Origin: Flavobacteriaceae bacterium
Lineage (GTDB): Bacteria > Bacteroidota > Bacteroidia > Flavobacteriales > Flavobacteriaceae
Length of the DNA stretch: 61,795 nt
Reading direction: 5' to 3'
NCBI GenBank assembly: GCA_002690805.1
Contig: NZFW01000026.1
Coordinates: 1-61,795 of the forward strand
A model generated the notes under the pieces. It saw nothing but the letters and a program-made list of their open reading frames with translations, was not told the origin of the DNA and made no database searches. Positions 1-8,680 of this stretch are shown piece by piece; the first letter of the stretch is position 1, and the number at the start of each line of letters is the position of its first letter. The position numbers were made by a program, and so were the translations under genes.

Positions 1-118
1 TATCTACATTTTTAGTTTTTAATATTAACTATATGTATGTATTGGTGTTCAACTTATTTTTAATAATTCTCTTATTTAATTTAATATTTAAATTCAGACT
101 ATTCAAACACTATAACTC

Positions 119-313
119 ATGAAAAATAATTTAAAGTTATATCGAACAAAGTCTGGATATACACAAGAAGATATTTCAAAAAAAATTGGTGTTTCTAGAC
201 AAACAATAAACTCAATTGAAAATAACAGATTTCATCCCTCCATATTATTGTGTCTGAAACTTTCAAAAGAATTGGATTGTCGAGTAGATGATTTATTTTT
301 TCTTGAAAGTTGA
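119..313 (+). CDS. Small XRE-family helix-turn-helix regulator
   Basis: A 64-residue protein that is almost only a Cro/CI-type helix-turn-helix. Residues 14-19 (YTQEDI) form the turn after helix 1, and GVSRQTINSIENN (about 24-36) is the recognition-helix region. The tail LDCRVDDLFF is the usual end of the short YozG/YgzD-like XRE family, so it should bind DNA as a dimer without an effector domain. Members of this family usually sit beside a small membrane protein gene; none is visible upstream, where the window begins. The target is unknown; autoregulation is common in the family but no operator is evident. The ATG start gives the full-length fold. Confidence 0.85.
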   Translation: MKNNLKLYRTKSGYTQEDISKKIGVSRQTINSIENNRFHPSILLCLKLSKELDCRVDDLFFLES

Positions 314-332
314 TGTAAGAAAAGTTTAATAG

Positions 333-401
333 GTAAGAATAACCACCCCACAGAATTATTCCCTCACCGTGGAGTAGGATTAAGTGTTCGTTATTCTTTA
401 C
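333..401. repeat. Imperfect long inverted repeat after the XRE gene
   Basis: The 11-base arm at 333-343 (GTAAGAATAAC) is complementary to 390-401 with one bulged base. Inside it a shorter CCAC/GTGG pair can extend the stem. There is no T-run after it, so it does not look like a simple terminator. The rest of the 235-base gap to the next ORF holds nothing else I recognise. Confidence 0.35.
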
Positions 402-547
402 TATCAATTACAAACCTAACTTTCACAATATCAGTTACAACCACTAAACTATGGGAGTCAAATTATAGTTAATATCAATAAAATTTGTGAATATAAGTGC
501 CATCTTCTTTCCCTTATTGGATATAGAAAGATTTCTTAAAAAATGAT

Positions 548-769
548 ATGATTTTAAATCTCGAAACCTCAGTTCCAAGTAATTATTTTCTAAAATTTAT
601 TTATTTATCATTTACTCGATTCTTTATACCTTTAACTGATAATCTCTTTTCTAAAAGCATGTTAGATAATAACTACCTAGAAAAAATAGATGAAAAATTT
701 ATCAAGGGTGAAGAATCTATTTCAATCATAGAAAAATTTAAATTTAATAGGTTGAAAAGTTCAATCTAA
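548..769 (+). CDS. Doubtful short ORF, unknown
   Basis: A 73-codon open frame with a hydrophobic stretch around residues 14-28 and a charged, Lys/Glu-rich C-terminal half. I recognise no family. It could be a small membrane-associated protein or the relic of a longer gene. It lies between the XRE gene and the cupin gene with 41 bases to the latter, on the same strand. Composition resembles real genes nearby, but there is no clear promoter, and homology would be needed to support it. Confidence 0.3.
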   Translation: MILNLETSVPSNYFLKFIYLSFTRFFIPLTDNLFSKSMLDNNYLEKIDEKFIKGEESISIIEKFKFNRLKSSI

Positions 770-810
770 AATGTTTAGAACAATGTCAATATATTCAATG
801 TTAGAGTAAA

Positions 811-1173
811 ATGAAAAATAAAATTAATTTCAAAAAAAAATTTAATCTATTTTCAGACTATTGGACTCCAAAAGTTATTGCTGAAATGAACAATTATCAA
901 TTTAAATTGGTAAAAGTTAAAGGAGAATTCATTTCACATAAACATGATCATACTGATGAAGCTTTTATTGTCATTGATGGGTCTTTGAAAATTGAATTTA
1001 GTAATAAAACCATTAATTTAAATAGTGGAGAAATGTTTGTAGTGCCAAAAGGTGTAAAACATAAACCTTATTCAAAAGAAGAGTGTAAAATTCTTTTAGT
1101 TGAACCTAGGGAAACTATCAATACAGGCAATGTTCAAGGAAAATATACAGCACCTAACAATCAATGGATATAG
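811..1173 (+). CDS. Cupin-domain protein
   Basis: A single-domain cupin of 120 residues. The metal-site motif of the first cupin box is visible as HKHDHTDEAFIVIDG (about residues 43-57: His, His, Glu), and the second box as GEMFVVPKGVKHKPYS (about 73-88, with its His). The last 25 residues (EPRETINTGN, then TAPNNQWI) are characteristic of small stand-alone bacterial cupins that bind a metal and a small ligand. The substrate is not predictable. It is cytoplasmic, with no signal peptide. It converges with pssA, leaving only five bases between the stop codons and no room for a strong terminator. Confidence 0.85.
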   Translation: MKNKINFKKKFNLFSDYWTPKVIAEMNNYQFKLVKVKGEFISHKHDHTDEAFIVIDGSLKIEFSNKTINLNSGEMFVVPKGVKHKPYSKEECKILLVEPRETINTGNVQGKYTAPNNQWI

Positions 1174-1178
1174 ATAAA

Positions 1179-1937
1179 TTAAGCTTGATATAAAATCCAG
1201 TTTCTTACCGCTGAAAGCAATAAGTAAACTAAAACAATTAATGGAAATCCAGCCCCTTGATATAAAAAAATAATAATTAAAGAAATAATAAAAAGAATTA
1301 AAGGGAAAACAAAGGAGATATAACTCGATTTATCATTAAATTTTAAAGAAAATAATCTCCAATCACTATTCATCATAAATACAGATAGAAAAATAAGAAA
1401 TATTAAAACATACGCAGATTTAAAGAACGGAGCAATAAAAGAAAAAGAGGGGTGTGCAATCATCAAAGGAAGACTACAGAAAAACAAGGCATTTGCAGGG
1501 GTTGGTAATCCAAAAAAATCTGAGGAGCTTGATTTAAGCAGGTTAAATTTTGCCAATCTAAACGCTGCTCCTATTGGAAGAATAAAAGCTATCAATGCAA
1601 GAGGAGCTATCGAAAAAACGATAGTTTCTGAAAAAAAATTAAATTTAAAATCATTGATCAAAACACCACTTCTGATAAAAAGTTGATATACAACAATTCC
1701 CGGAGTAAAACCACTCGTAATAATATCTGCCAGTGAATCAAGTTGAAGACCCAAGTCACTAGTGACATTTAGTAGTCGTGCTATCATCCCATCAAATAAA
1801 TCAAATGTTATACCCAACAAAACGCTCCAAAATGCAGCTTCAAACTGATTCAATCCAGCAAAAACACAGGCTAAACACCCACAAAAAAGATTAGCACTTG
1901 TAATTAAATTAGGAATTTGACCAATAATTTTTCGCAT
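1179..1937 (-). CDS. pssA: CDP-diacylglycerol-serine O-phosphatidyltransferase
   Basis: Membrane CDP-alcohol phosphatidyltransferase, expected to condense CDP-diacylglycerol with L-serine to phosphatidylserine, the precursor of phosphatidylethanolamine. The family signature DGxxAR-x8-G-x3-D-x3-D is intact (Asp49, Gly50, Arg54, Gly63, Asp67, Asp71 from this start). Six to eight hydrophobic segments follow. I prefer the ATG at 1937 (protein MRKIIGQIPN) over one 18 bases upstream because the family begins with this short amphipathic stretch and a T-rich leader precedes it. It is divergent from lnt, another envelope-lipid gene. The phosphatidylserine assignment over other CDP-alcohol transferases rests on overall resemblance to Bacteroidetes PssA. 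Confidence 0.88.
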   Translation of the reverse strand: MRKIIGQIPNLITSANLFCGCLACVFAGLNQFEAAFWSVLLGITFDLFDGMIARLLNVTSDLGLQLDSLADIITSGFTPGIVVYQLFIRSGVLINDFKFNFFSETIVFSIAPLALIAFILPIGAAFRLAKFNLLKSSSSDFFGLPTPANALFFCSLPLMIAHPSFSFIAPFFKSAYVLIFLIFLSVFMMNSDWRLFSLKFNDKSSYISFVFPLILFIISLIIIFLYQGAGFPLIVLVYLLLSAVRNWILYQA

Positions 1938-2010
1938 ATATTGGTAAAAAAACAAATATTTATACTAATTCAAGCAAAAAAGTTTAAAAAAATTTAACTT
2001 TCACCCGTAA

Positions 2011-3621
2011 ATGAGGAAAATTAAAAACTCTTGGATATTATCAGTAATTTCAGCAATATTTTTTGTGATGGGCTGGCCAACCTTTGGCCATCCTATTTTC
2101 TTATTTTTTATATTTATTCCCCTTTTTTTTATTGAGGAGCAAATTAATTGCGATAATAAAAAAAATAAATATTTAAGGGTTTGGGGGTATAGTTATTTTA
2201 CTTTTTTTCTCTGGAATTTATCTACAACATGGTGGCTAATAAATGCTTCTTTGACTGGAATGCTAATTGCAAATATTTTTAATTCATTATTTTTAAGTTT
2301 TGTTTTTTTATCATTCCACTGGAGTAAATCTAAGCTAACTCTCAAAGGATCTTATGTTTTTTTTATCAGCGCTTGGATTTGTTTTGAAAAACTTCATCTG
2401 AATTGGAGTATCTCATGGCCTTGGCTAAATTTGGGTAATGGGTTTTCGGAATATATCTATTGGATTCAGTGGTATGAGTATACTGGAACATTTGGAGGGA
2501 CATTGTGGATATTAATTCTAAATATCGGAATTTATGGAACTATCAAAAATTTAAATAAAAAATCCAATATCAGAACTGTATTAAATAATTTTTTTAAATG
2601 GATAATATTAATAGTACTTCCTATTTTAATTTCTTTGATTATATATGTAAATCTGAAGGAAACAAAAGAAAACATTAAAGTCTTAGCTGTTCAGCCAAAT
2701 ATTGATCCTTACGATGAAAAATATCTTTATTCAAACTTTCAATTTCTGGAAAAAATAATCAAACAAACAAATGAATACAAAAATCAAAATATTGATTTCA
2801 TAGTTTTACCTGAGACATATTTTGCTAATGGTTTTGGTGAAAGATTAATTGATTTTGAAATCAATGAATTAAATTTAAAATTAAAAAACTTTATAAGTGA
2901 ATTTAATGAAACTCAACTTATTTCAGGCATACAATTCTTTGATACATATAATAATTTTAATAAAACTGTAACTTCAAATAAAATAAGGAATAATGTTTGG
3001 GCTGATTTTTATAATTCTGCAATTGCAGTTTCAAAAAATCAAATAACGGATTACTATCATAAGTCCAAATTAGTTGTTGGAGTCGAAACTCTTCCATATA
3101 ATAAATTAATAATGCCAGTTTTGGGTGAGTATATGATTGATCTTGGGGGAACAGTCTCAAGTCGTGTAATACAAAAAAATAGATCTATTTTTAAACACCC
3201 AATAAAAAACATTAATGCTGCTCCAGTAATTTGTTATGAATCAATTTATGGAGATTTTAATACAGAATATGTGCGTTTAGGTGCTGATTTTTTTGCAGTA
3301 ATTTCAAATGATGCGTGGTGGGATAATACTCCTGGTCATAAACAATTATTAAGCATAACAAGACTAAGATCTATTGAAAACAGAAGATCTACTGTTAGAA
3401 GTGCAAATACTGGAATTTCTGCATTAATTAATGAGAAAGGTGAATATATAAAATTATTAAATTATGGCACAAAGGGCGCATTGCTTGGTGAAGTACCAAT
3501 CATTAAATCATTTACCTTCTATACAAAATACGGAGATTTAATTGCAAGAGTATCTATATTAATTTTTGTGTTATACTTTTTAATGGCGGTCACTGGTCGA
3601 TACAAACCTAAAAATCAATAA
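2011..3621 (+). CDS. lnt: Apolipoprotein N-acyltransferase
   Basis: Inner-membrane enzyme that adds the third acyl chain to the N-terminal cysteine of lipoproteins, the last step of maturation. The first about 220 residues are membrane segments and the last about 300 a periplasmic nitrilase-like (C-N hydrolase) domain. The Glu-Lys-Cys catalytic triad is present: Glu268 in LPETYF, Lys351 in YYHKSK, Cys408 in VICYES. Length (536) is normal. This fits the many lipoproteins encoded in the window (penicillin acylase, Kazal protein, cyclophilin and others). It is divergent from pssA with a 73-base gap that must hold both promoters. AT-rich complementary sequence at 3625-3644 after the stop may be a weak terminator. 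Confidence 0.95.
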   Translation: MRKIKNSWILSVISAIFFVMGWPTFGHPIFLFFIFIPLFFIEEQINCDNKKNKYLRVWGYSYFTFFLWNLSTTWWLINASLTGMLIANIFNSLFLSFVFLSFHWSKSKLTLKGSYVFFISAWICFEKLHLNWSISWPWLNLGNGFSEYIYWIQWYEYTGTFGGTLWILILNIGIYGTIKNLNKKSNIRTVLNNFFKWIILIVLPILISLIIYVNLKETKENIKVLAVQPNIDPYDEKYLYSNFQFLEKIIKQTNEYKNQNIDFIVLPETYFANGFGERLIDFEINELNLKLKNFISEFNETQLISGIQFFDTYNNFNKTVTSNKIRNNVWADFYNSAIAVSKNQITDYYHKSKLVVGVETLPYNKLIMPVLGEYMIDLGGTVSSRVIQKNRSIFKHPIKNINAAPVICYESIYGDFNTEYVRLGADFFAVISNDAWWDNTPGHKQLLSITRLRSIENRRSTVRSANTGISALINEKGEYIKLLNYGTKGALLGEVPIIKSFTFYTKYGDLIARVSILIFVLYFLMAVTGRYKPKNQ

Positions 3622-3668
3622 TATTTTATTTTTTTAAATAAAACTTTTGTAAAAAAATGATTAAAAAG

Positions 3669-3698
3669 TTGTTCAATTTAATAAAGATTCTATTTTTG
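3669..3698 (+). promoter_or_regulatory. Bacteroidetes-type promoter for the DUF2795 gene
   Basis: TTG at 3669-3671, a 19-base spacer, then TATTTTTG at 3691-3698. This matches the Bacteroidetes -33/-7 consensus and would start transcription near 3705, ten bases before the ATG. Confidence 0.7.
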
Positions 3699-3714
3699 CA
3701 AAAAAATATTACTC

Positions 3715-3936
3715 ATGTATTGGACTTTAGAACTCGCATCTTATTTAAGTGATGCCCCGTGGCCAGCTACAAAAGATGAATTAATAGATTTTTCAATTCG
3801 AACTGGAGCGCCTTTAGAGGTAGTTGAAAATCTTCAATCAATGGAAGATGAAGGTGATGTTTATGAATCAATTGAGGAAATTTGGCCTGATTTTCCAACA
3901 GAAGAGGATTATCTCTGGAACGAAGATGAGTACTAA
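3715..3936 (+). CDS. DUF2795 family small acidic protein
   Basis: A 73-residue, strongly acidic protein (MYWTLELASYLSDAPWPATKDELIDFS at the start) that fits the DUF2795 family. The first two thirds, with WPATKDELIDFSIRTGAP and VVENLQSMEDE, resemble a small helical fold; the C-terminal third is rich in Glu and Asp. No function is established for the family. It has its own consensus promoter and a hairpin after the stop, so it is probably a single-gene unit, although its strongest context is its position directly upstream of secA. Confidence 0.8.
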   Translation: MYWTLELASYLSDAPWPATKDELIDFSIRTGAPLEVVENLQSMEDEGDVYESIEEIWPDFPTEEDYLWNEDEY

Positions 3937-3956
3937 AGTTAATTTCAAATCTTAAT

Positions 3957-3983
3957 AAAAGTCTCGTTTGAGGCTTTTTTTTT
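3957..3983 (+). terminator. Rho-independent terminator after the DUF2795 gene
   Basis: A short stem (AAGTCTC with GAGGCTT, one G-T pair, loop GTTT at 3966-3969) followed by a run of nine T. It also contains the probable -33 region of secA. Confidence 0.75.
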
Positions 3984-3994
3984 GCGTACATTTG
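3967..3994 (+). promoter_or_regulatory. Candidate secA promoter overlapping the terminator
   Basis: TACATTTG at 3987-3994 matches the -7 consensus TAnnTTTG. The nearest TTTG (3967-3970) is in the loop of the preceding terminator, giving a 16-base spacer from its last base, slightly short. Transcription would begin near 4001, about 15 bases before the secA ATG. Confidence 0.5.
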
Positions 3995-4015
3995 AGTATT
4001 TAAAATTAAATTTTA

Positions 4016-7000
4016 ATGAGTTTTTTAAATCGTATTTTAAAAACTTTTTTGGGTGATAAAGCTCAAAAAGATATATCAAAGATTCAACCTCTGGTTTTAA
4101 AAATAAATCAAATTCAAAAAGAGTTTGAATTAATTAGTAATGATGAATTAAGAGATAAAACTTTTACGCTAAAAAAGAAAATTAATAACGGTAGATCAAA
4201 TATAGATTTAGAAATTTTAGATTTAAAAAAAGAAATTGATTCCACAAAAAGCTATGAGGTTAAAGAGCAGTTATATCTCAAAATAGATTCTTTAGAAGAA
4301 GATGCTTATAAGGTTATTCAAAATATTCTTGAAGACATATTACCTGAAGCCTTTGCAATTATTAAAGACACTGCAAGAAGATTCAAATTAAACTCACATC
4401 TTGAAGTTACAGCAACTGATTTTGATCGAAAATTTTCTTCAAAACACGACTACGTTAATTTAAAAGGTGATAAAGCAATTTGGAATAATTATTGGGATGC
4501 TGCTGGAAAGTCAATAATTTGGGATATGATTCATTATGATGTTCAACTTATCGGTGGAATTGCACTACATCAAGGTAAAATTGCTGAAATGCAGACTGGA
4601 GAAGGAAAAACATTAGTTGCAACACTTCCAATGTTTCTAAATGCTTTAACAGGGAAGGGTGTTCATTTAGTAACTGTTAACGATTATTTAGCCAAAAGAG
4701 ACAGTGCATGGATGGCTCCTCTTTTCCAATTTCATGGTCTATCAATTGACTGTATTGATTACTATAAACCAAATAGCCCAGAACGTCGACAAGCTTATAT
4801 GGCAGATATAACATATGGAACAAATAATGAATTTGGATTTGATTATTTGAGAGATAATATGGCGCATGCTCCTGAAGATCTAGTACAAAGAAAACATCAT
4901 TATTCAATTGTGGATGAAGTTGACTCTGTATTAATTGACGATGCAAGAACACCCTTAATAATTTCTGGCCCTACTCCAGAAGGTGACAGACATGAATTTA
5001 ATCAGCTAAAACCTCAAGTTTCTGATCTAGTCTTAAAACAAAAGTCTCTTTTAAATAACTTATTGTCAGAGGCCAAAAGAAAAATAAATGAAGGGAATGA
5101 CGAAGAAGGTGGTAAACTTTTATATCGAGTTTTCAGAGGACTGCCAAAAAATAAAGCACTAATTAAGTTTTTAAGTGAGGAAGGTATTAAGCAATTACTT
5201 CAAAAGAATGAAAATTTTTATATGCAAGATAATAATCGAAATATGCATATAATCGATGATGATTTATATTTTGTAATTGATGAGAAAAATAATCAAATAG
5301 ATTTAACTGAAAAAGGTACAGAATTACTGTCGAGTAAAAGTAATGACTCTAATCTTTTTGTTCTTCCAGACATTGGTTCTGAGATTGCAGATATTGAATC
5401 AAAAAACTTAAAGCCTGAGGAGGAAGCCAAAGAAAAAGAAATATTATTCAAAGACTTCAATATTAAAAGTGAAAGAATTCATTCAATGAATCAACTTCTC
5501 AAAGCATATACATTATTTGAAAAAAATATAGAATATGTTGTTATGGATAATAAAGTTATGATAGTTGATGAACAAACCGGAAGGATTATGGATGGTAGAA
5601 GATACTCAGACGGTCTTCATCAAGCTATTGAGGCAAAAGAAAATGTTAAAATTGAAGCTGCAACCCAAACCTTTGCAACTGTTACACTTCAAAACTACTT
5701 TAGAATGTATCAAAAGTTATCTGGAATGACAGGTACAGCAGTTACAGAAGCTGGAGAATTTTGGGAAATATATAAGTTGGATGTGATTGAAATTCCCACA
5801 AATCAGCCAATAGCAAGAGGCGATGAAAACGATTTAATTTATAAAACAAAAAGAGAAAAATATAATGCGGTTATTAATGAAGTAACAAAGCTTTCAAATG
5901 ATGGGAGACCAGTACTGATTGGTACCACATCTGTAGAGATATCAGAACTTTTAAGTAAAACTTTAACAATTAGAAAAATTAAACACAATGTTTTAAATGC
6001 AAAATTACATAAGAAAGAAGCAGATATAGTAGCGGAGGCAGGAAATCCAGGAATTGTAACTATTGCGACAAATATGGCTGGAAGAGGAACTGATATTAAG
6101 CTCTCTGAAGAAGTTAAAAGTTCTGGAGGACTTGCAATAGTTGGAACAGAGAGACATGACTCAAGAAGAGTCGATAGGCAATTAAGGGGTCGTTCTGGAA
6201 GACAGGGTGATCCAGGTAGCTCTCAGTTTTTTGTTTCACTTGAAGATAATCTAATGAGATTATTTGGCTCGGAGAGAGTTGCCAAAGTAATGGATAGGAT
6301 GGGACTTGAAGAGGGTGAAGTAATTCAGCATTCTATGATGACCAAATCTATAGAAAGAGCTCAAAAAAAAGTAGAAGAAAATAATTTTGGTATTAGAAAG
6401 AGATTACTTGAATATGACGATGTGATGAATGCTCAGCGTGAAGTAATATACAAACGAAGAAAGAATGCTTTAAGTGGAGATAGACTCAAATTAGATATAG
6501 CAAATATGCTATTCGATACTTGCGAAGATATTGTTTTAAGAAACAAAGCATCTAATGATTTTAAAAACTTCGAATTTGAAATAATCAGCAATTTCTCTAT
6601 TACGGCGCCAATAACAATTGATCATTTTGAAGATTCAGTAGAGGATGATTTGGTTCAAGAATTGTATGATTTTTTATTAAAATACTATGATGATAAAACG
6701 AATTCAAATGCAAAATTAGCTTTCTCTGTAATTAAAAATGTATATGAACGCCCAGGAAATAAATTTGAGAGAATTGTTGTTCCATTTTCTGATGGAACAA
6801 AATCTATTAATGTAGTCACAAACTTAAAAAAAGCCTATGAATCGTCAGGGCGGGAATTGGTTAATGATTTTGAAAGAAATATCTCATTGGCTTTTATTGA
6901 TGATATATGGAAAACTCATCTCAGAAAAATGGATGAATTAAAACAATCTGTTCAATTAGCTGTCCATGAACAAAAAGATCCACTGTTAATTTATAAGTTT

Positions 7001-7378
7001 GAATCCTTTCAATTATTCAAAGAAATGATCAACCTATTAAATCGAGATACATTATCTTTTTTAATTAAAGGTAGTCTGCCAGCTCAAAATGAATCATCAA
7101 TTCAAGAGGCAAAAATGACAGCGAACAAACAAAACTATGCTACACAAAAAGATGAAGTTCTAAATACAGATCAAGCTGCTGCACAGAATAGATCTGCTGG
7201 AATAAATGCGAGTTCTCAAAAACAACAAATTGAGACAGTAGTTAGACAAAAGCCTAAAATTGGAAGAAACGAAAAGGTCACTATAAAAAATGTTATGAAT
7301 GGAAGCTCCAAAACTTTAAAGTACAAACAAGCTGAACCAATGATAATAAAGGGTGAATGGGTAATAGTTGATGATTGA
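4016..7378 (+). CDS. secA: Preprotein translocase ATPase SecA
   Basis: The motor that pushes unfolded preproteins through SecYEG. Nucleotide-binding domain 1 has Walker A TGEGKT (Lys198) and the DEVD box at residues 300-303. Domain 2 has TNMAGRGTDI and the arginine-finger region QLRGRSGRQGDPG. The preprotein cross-linking segment and the helical wing and scaffold domains complete the fold. At 1120 residues it is over 200 longer than the E. coli protein, as is usual in Bacteroidetes; much of the extra sequence lies around residues 330-500. The C-terminus ends in a basic, non-cysteine tail, so the zinc-binding SecB/lipid motif is absent. The ATG at 4016 gives the standard N-terminus. Confidence 0.97.
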   Translation: MSFLNRILKTFLGDKAQKDISKIQPLVLKINQIQKEFELISNDELRDKTFTLKKKINNGRSNIDLEILDLKKEIDSTKSYEVKEQLYLKIDSLEEDAYKVIQNILEDILPEAFAIIKDTARRFKLNSHLEVTATDFDRKFSSKHDYVNLKGDKAIWNNYWDAAGKSIIWDMIHYDVQLIGGIALHQGKIAEMQTGEGKTLVATLPMFLNALTGKGVHLVTVNDYLAKRDSAWMAPLFQFHGLSIDCIDYYKPNSPERRQAYMADITYGTNNEFGFDYLRDNMAHAPEDLVQRKHHYSIVDEVDSVLIDDARTPLIISGPTPEGDRHEFNQLKPQVSDLVLKQKSLLNNLLSEAKRKINEGNDEEGGKLLYRVFRGLPKNKALIKFLSEEGIKQLLQKNENFYMQDNNRNMHIIDDDLYFVIDEKNNQIDLTEKGTELLSSKSNDSNLFVLPDIGSEIADIESKNLKPEEEAKEKEILFKDFNIKSERIHSMNQLLKAYTLFEKNIEYVVMDNKVMIVDEQTGRIMDGRRYSDGLHQAIEAKENVKIEAATQTFATVTLQNYFRMYQKLSGMTGTAVTEAGEFWEIYKLDVIEIPTNQPIARGDENDLIYKTKREKYNAVINEVTKLSNDGRPVLIGTTSVEISELLSKTLTIRKIKHNVLNAKLHKKEADIVAEAGNPGIVTIATNMAGRGTDIKLSEEVKSSGGLAIVGTERHDSRRVDRQLRGRSGRQGDPGSSQFFVSLEDNLMRLFGSERVAKVMDRMGLEEGEVIQHSMMTKSIERAQKKVEENNFGIRKRLLEYDDVMNAQREVIYKRRKNALSGDRLKLDIANMLFDTCEDIVLRNKASNDFKNFEFEIISNFSITAPITIDHFEDSVEDDLVQELYDFLLKYYDDKTNSNAKLAFSVIKNVYERPGNKFERIVVPFSDGTKSINVVTNLKKAYESSGRELVNDFERNISLAFIDDIWKTHLRKMDELKQSVQLAVHEQKDPLLIYKFESFQLFKEMINLLNRDTLSFLIKGSLPAQNESSIQEAKMTANKQNYATQKDEVLNTDQAAAQNRSAGINASSQKQQIETVVRQKPKIGRNEKVTIKNVMNGSSKTLKYKQAEPMIIKGEWVIVDD

Positions 7379-7420
7379 TATTAAATGATATATTATTTCA
7401 AAAATTTAAATTAAATATAA

Positions 7421-8680
7421 ATGGAAGCATACGTTAGTGCTCTTTTGATTGCCATACCTAGTTTTACAATCATGGTTATATTAGAAATCGCATATGGACA
7501 TTTTAAAGGTTTACAAACCTATACTTTTAGCGATACACTTACTAGTTTAACATCAGGAATAACTCAAACTATTAAAAATTCTTTGGGTTTAGTTTTCATT
7601 TTAATTTCATATCCATTTTTAGTTGATAAAATAGCAATAATTTTCATTCCAGAAACAATTTGGCTATGGATTATAGCTTTCATTTGCATTGACTTTTCAC
7701 AATACTGGATTCACCGTTTAAAACATAAAGTAAATATTTTTTGGAATATTCATGTAATTCATCACAGTAGCGAAGAGTTCAACCTTGCTTGTGCACTTAG
7801 ACAAAGTATCTCTAACCTAATTGGATTTACTGCTTTATTTCTTTTTCCTGCAGCACTAATTGGAATTCCCTATGAAATAATATCTATACTTACCCCACTT
7901 CACTTATTTTCACAGTTTTGGTACCATACAAGACATATAGGAAAATTAGGTTTTTTGGAGTATTTAATAGTTACACCATCACAGCATAGAGTTCATCACG
8001 CAATAAATCCTGAATATATTGATAAGAATTTATCAGCAATATTTTGTGTCTGGGACAGACTTTTTGGGACCTTTCAAGAAGAACTTGATTATGTTAAACC
8101 AGTTTATGGAGTATTGAAACCAGTTCAAACATGGAATCCTCTTTGGATAAATTTTCAACACTTATGGAGGTTACTAAAGGATGCATTTTACACTAAAGAC
8201 TGGAAAGCTAGATTTTATATTTGGTTTAAACCCACTGGCTGGAGACCAGAGGACGTTAAAAAGAAATTTCCCATCAAAACAATATCCGACGTATATTCTC
8301 AAAAGAAATATAAAACAAGTCAAACTTTTAATAATAAACTCTGGGCTTTATTTCAGTTTATTGGAATAAATTTTATTCTATATTTTTTTCTGAGTTTTTT
8401 TCCAGAATTAACTATTTTTAATAGGCTAGAATTAGGCATAATATTACTTGTAAGTATCTTTGGTTTTACATCTGTTATGGATGGACATAAATGGTCTAAA
8501 ACTTTTGAATTGATTAGATGTTCAATTATTATAGGATATTTATTGTTACCATCTCAATCAAATTTTTATGGTGGACTGTCTTTATTGTTTTTTAATTTTA
8601 TAATTACCTATTTATTAATTACTCTCGTTAGTATTTTTTTTATTTCTCTTCCTGAAAAAATAATTGATGAAAAAAATTGA
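7421..8680 (+). CDS. Sterol desaturase/fatty acid hydroxylase superfamily membrane protein
   Basis: A di-iron membrane oxygenase with the full eight-histidine pattern: HxxxH at His98 and His102, HxxHH at 111-115, and HxxHH at 189-193. Membrane segments precede and separate the motifs. The enzyme should hydroxylate or desaturate a lipid chain at the membrane surface; the exact lipid is not predictable. About 130 residues after the catalytic domain add further hydrophobic helices (around 325-410), as in the longer Flavobacteriia members. The downstream glycosyltransferase overlaps its 3' end by 14 bases, so the two are probably translationally coupled and may act on the same envelope lipid; that link is inference. 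Confidence 0.85.
   Translation: MEAYVSALLIAIPSFTIMVILEIAYGHFKGLQTYTFSDTLTSLTSGITQTIKNSLGLVFILISYPFLVDKIAIIFIPETIWLWIIAFICIDFSQYWIHRLKHKVNIFWNIHVIHHSSEEFNLACALRQSISNLIGFTALFLFPAALIGIPYEIISILTPLHLFSQFWYHTRHIGKLGFLEYLIVTPSQHRVHHAINPEYIDKNLSAIFCVWDRLFGTFQEELDYVKPVYGVLKPVQTWNPLWINFQHLWRLLKDAFYTKDWKARFYIWFKPTGWRPEDVKKKFPIKTISDVYSQKKYKTSQTFNNKLWALFQFIGINFILYFFLSFFPELTIFNRLELGIILLVSIFGFTSVMDGHKWSKTFELIRCSIIIGYLLLPSQSNFYGGLSLLFFNFIITYLLITLVSIFFISLPEKIIDEKN

Noticed and set aside
3625-3644. AT-only hairpin after lnt
   Set aside because: Too weak to call a terminator with confidence.
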